Assembly (NCBI RefSeq): GCF_024679245.1
Contig: NC_090173.1
Coordinates: 28,732,160-28,796,159, forward strand
DNA length: 64,000 nt
Direction: 5' to 3'
Source of the DNA: Pseudorasbora parva
Taxonomy: Eukaryota > Chordata > Actinopteri > Cypriniformes > Gobionidae
The notes beneath the pieces were generated by a model. The model saw nothing but the letters and a program-made list of their open reading frames with translations. It made no database searches and was not told the origin of the DNA. The translations under genes were made by a program, and so were the position numbers. Position 1 is the stretch's first letter. Every line of letters begins with the position of its first letter. Below, in pieces: positions 61,162-64,000 of the stretch.

Positions 61162-63838
61162 GGCTTCGGCCATGGGACGCTACTGTAGAACAGATGTGTT
61201 CTGGCTTGATAAAACGGTCCATATGGAAAGGCAGCAAATTCTGAGGGGCTCAAAATGCCCCTCAGGATGAGCTACCACCTGTATTGCTTTACAGTGTACT
61301 CAAACTATAGCAACTCTCTCAAACATATTCTGATAGTGTGAAACCACACTACTGGTCTCACTAAATAGTCTTCCAATAAAAATCAAGATTTTCCCAAAAA
61401 GGTCTAACTTTCATGTATCTGCAATACAGGCCTGAGAGTAAACAACTAAGACTGGCTTACCTAAAACCATTGAGTGTTTCAAAAAACAGTCCGCAATTCA
61501 CATTAAATCCAGGCTAGAACCCACTTATTTTCGGTGGAGATCCAGGCTTCGGCCATGGGACGCTACTGTAGAACAGATGTGTTCTGGCTTGATAAAACAG
61601 TCCATATGGAAAGGCAGCAAATTCTGAGGGGCTCAAAATGCCCCTCAGAATGAGCTACCACCTGTATTGCTTTACAGTGTACTCAAACTATAGCAACTCT
61701 CTAAAAACATATTCTGATAGTGTGAAACCACACTACTGGTCTCACTGAATAGTCTTCCAATAAAAATCAAGATTTCCCAAAAAGGTCTCACTTTCATGTA
61801 TCTGCAATACAGGCCTGAGAGTAAACAACTAAGACTGGCTTACCTAAAACCATTGAGTGTTTCAAAAAACAGTCCGCAATTCACGTTAAATCCAGGCTAG
61901 AACCCACTTATTTTCAGTGGAGAGCCAGGCTTCGGCCATGGGACGCTACTGTAGAACAGATGTTTTCTGGCTTGATAAAACGGTCCATATGGAAAGGCAG
62001 CAAATTCTGAGGGGCTCAAAATGCCCCTCAGAATGAGCTACCACCTGTATTGCTTTACAGTGTACTCAAACTATAGCAACTCTCTCAAACATATTCTGAT
62101 AGTGTGAAACCACCCTATTGGCCTCACAAAATAGTCTTCCAATAAAAATCAAGATTTTCCAAAAAAGGTCTCACTTTCATGTATCTGCAATACAGGCCTG
62201 AGAGTAAACAACTAAGACTGGCTTACCTAAAACCATTGGGTGTTTCAAAAAACAGTCCCCATTTCACGTTAAATCCAGGCTAGAACCCACTTATTTTCGG
62301 TGGAGAGCCAGGCTTCGGCCATGGGACGCTACTGTAGAAGAGGTCTTCTGGCTTGATAAAATGGTCCATATGGAAAGGCAGCAAATTCTGAGGGGCTCAA
62401 AATGCCCATCAGAATGAGCTACCACCTGTGTTGCTTTACAGTGTACTCAAACTATAGCAACTCTCTCAAACATATTCTGATAGTGTGAAACCACACTACT
62501 GGTCTCACTAAATAGTCTTCCAATAAAAATCAAGATTTCCCAAAAAGGTCTCACTTTCATGTATCTGCAATACAGGCCTGAGAGTAAACAACTAAGACTG
62601 GCTTACCTAAAACCATTGAGTGTTTCAAAAAACAGTCCCCAATTCACGTTAAATCCAGGCTAGAACCCACTTATTTTCAGGTGAGTGCCAGGCTTCGGCC
62701 ATGGGACGCTACTGTAGAACAGATGTGTCCTGGCTTGATAAAACGGTCCATATGGAAAGGCAACAAATTCTGAGGGGCTACAAAATGCCCCTCAGAATGA
62801 GCTACCACCTGTATTGCTTTACAGTGTACTCAAACTATAGCAACTCTCTCACACATATTCTGATAGTTTGAAACCACACTACTGGTCTCACTAAATAGTC
62901 TTCCAATAAAAATCAAGATTTCCCAAAAAGGTCTCACTTTCATGTATCTGCAATACAGGCCTGAGAGTAAACAACTAAGACTGGCTTACCTAAAACCATT
63001 GAGTGTTTCAAAAAACAGTCCCCAATTCACGTTAAATCCAGGCTAGAACCCACTTATTTTCAGTGGAGAGCCAGGCTTCGGCCATGGGACGCTACTGTAG
63101 AACAGATGTTTTCTGGCTTGATAAAACGGTCCATATGGAAAGGCAGCAAATTCTGAGGGGCTCAAAATGCCCCTCAGAATGAGCTACCACCTTTATTGCT
63201 TTACAGTGTACTCAAACTATAGCAACTCTCTCAAACATATTCTGATAGTGTGAAACCACCCTATTGGCCTCACAAAATAGTCTTCCAATAAAAATCAAGA
63301 TTTCCCAAAAAGGTCTCACTTTCATGTATCTGCAATACAGGCCTGAGAGTAAACAACTAAGACTGGCTTACCTAAAACCATTGAGTGTTTCAAAAAACAG
63401 TCCCCAATTCACGTTAAATACAGGCTAGAACCCACTTATTTTCAGTGGAGAGCCAGGCTTCGGCCATGGGACGCTACTGTAGAACAGATGTTTTCTGGCT
63501 TGATAAAACGGTCCATATGGAAAGGCAGCAAATTCTGAGGGGCTCAAAATGCCCCTCAGAATTAGCTACCACCTGTATTGCTTTACAGTGTACTCAAACT
63601 ATAGCAACTCTCTCAAACATATTCTGATAGTGTGAAACCACCCTATTGGCCTCACAAAATAGTCTTCCAATAAAAATCAAGATTTTCCAAAAAAGGTCTC
63701 ACTTTCATGTATCTGCAATACAGGCCTGAGAGTAAACAACTAAGACTGGCTTACCTAAAACCATTGGGTGTTTCAAAAAACAGTCCCCATTTCACGTTAA
63801 ATCCAGGCTAGAACCCACTTAGTTTCGGTGGAGAGCCA
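61162..63838 (+). repeat. Remote copy of 26.0-28.7 kb plus a 4-monomer local repeat (M161-M167)
   Basis: Starts are 61162, 61545, 61928, 62311, 62691, 63074 and 63456. The first four lie exactly 35158 bp after 26004, 26387, 26770 and 27153. The next two lie 34775 bp after 27916 and 28299, so one monomer is missing through the fusion at 62311. The monomer at 63456 repeats the one at 61928 after 1528 bp, starting a 4-monomer local repeat. A G-to-T change near 63563 (GAATTAGC) removes a usual stop codon and opens a chance frame of 60 codons. Confidence 0.88.
62311..62690 (+). repeat. Chimeric monomer M164, 380 bp
   Basis: It begins with AGAAGAGGTCTTCTGG and AAAATGG as at 27153. After the hairpin it follows the monomer at 27534 (GTGTTGC, class A site, TTCAGGTGAGTGCC end). 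The switch lies near 62370-62430, again at the hairpin. Two parental monomers have become one, which accounts for the 383-bp change in offset between the two distant copies. Confidence 0.8.
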
Positions 63839-64000
63839 GGCTTCGGCCATGGGACGCTACTCTAGAAGAGGTATTCTGGCTTGATAAAATGGTCCATATG
63901 GAAAGGCAGCAAATTCTGAGGGGCTCAAAATGCCCCTCAGAATGAGCTACCACCTGTATTGCTTTACAGTGTACTCAAACTATAGCAACTCTCTCAAACA
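63839..64000 (+). repeat. Truncated monomer at right edge (M168)
   Basis: The first 162 bases of a monomer are present before the window ends. It carries CTCTAGAAGAGGTATTCTGG with AAAATGG, the same class as the monomers at 27153 and 62311, and lies 1528 bp after the latter. The array continues to the right. Confidence 0.93.

Larger units (their letters stand above)
1..64000 (+). repeat. Satellite DNA array, ~382-bp monomer, 168 monomers
   Basis: The window consists only of head-to-tail copies of a 382-bp unit. Taking the recurring GGCTTCGGCCATGGGA block as base 1 of each monomer, I located 168 starts, from 8 to 63839; successive starts differ by 380-384 bp and the mean is 382.2 bp. Every copy lies in the same orientation. 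Length differences come mainly from 1-bp changes in the A/C-rich stretch around monomer bases 214-240. Monomers differ by scattered substitutions that recur in fixed combinations, so they fall into classes that make up higher-order repeats. No reading frame is maintained, and I see no transposon, microsatellite or unique DNA. The monomer length is close to two nucleosome repeats. A centromeric or heterochromatic location is inferred, and the family is not one I recognise. Confidence 0.98.

Noticed and set aside
63445..63627. Open frame of 60 codons on the plus strand, GTG start
   Set aside because: It is extended only by a G-to-T change near 63563 that removes the usual TGA after the hairpin. 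The frame recurs in most monomers but is normally about 39 codons and drifts freely between classes.
1..64000. CRISPR array
   Set aside because: The repeats are evenly spaced, but there are no short identical repeats with unique spacers; the entire 382-bp unit is repeated.

Overview
The whole 64 kb window is one uninterrupted tandem satellite array. I counted 168 head-to-tail monomers, 167 of them complete between 8 and 63838, all in the same orientation, with a mean length of 382.2 bp ((63839-8)/167; individual monomers 380-384 bp). One typical monomer (773-1154) is 41.9% G+C by direct count. I see no gene, RNA gene, transposon insertion, inversion or unique flanking DNA, and the array runs off both ends. 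This points to a eukaryotic genome and to centromeric, pericentromeric or similar heterochromatin (inference). All five CpG sites of the monomer vary by C-to-T or G-to-A transitions, as expected in a genome with CpG methylation in the germline, such as a vertebrate; a plant is not excluded. I do not recognise the satellite family or species. || Layout, with M numbers counting monomers from the left: 1-5358 mosaic block related to the block at 28-44 kb; 5359-9178 two copies of a 5-monomer unit; 9179-12234 a 4-monomer unit and a 3-monomer partial copy; 12235-24091 three full copies of a unit with 9, 8 and 11 monomers, plus the start of a fourth; 24092-27915 mosaic; 27916-39764 a 17-monomer unit (6498 bp) and a 14-monomer second copy; 39765-47025 mosaic of pieces of that unit and of the 5-monomer unit; 47026-58483 overlapping 7-monomer (2675 bp) and 10-monomer (3819 bp) repeats; 58484-63838 a distant second copy of the 22.9-28.7 kb interval, 34.8-35.5 kb away; 63839-64000 a cut-off monomer. 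|| The array is therefore a nested higher-order repeat (HOR) with periods from 382 bp to about 35 kb. Chimeric monomers at the joints show how it was made: unequal exchange or template switching within monomers kept in register. || Each monomer carries a 12-bp-arm hairpin, a 10-bp palindrome 10 bp upstream of it, a second small hairpin 13 bp downstream, a half match to the mammalian CENP-B box and an AATAAA hexamer. The hairpins are the best candidates for a functional element; the other motifs are weak.
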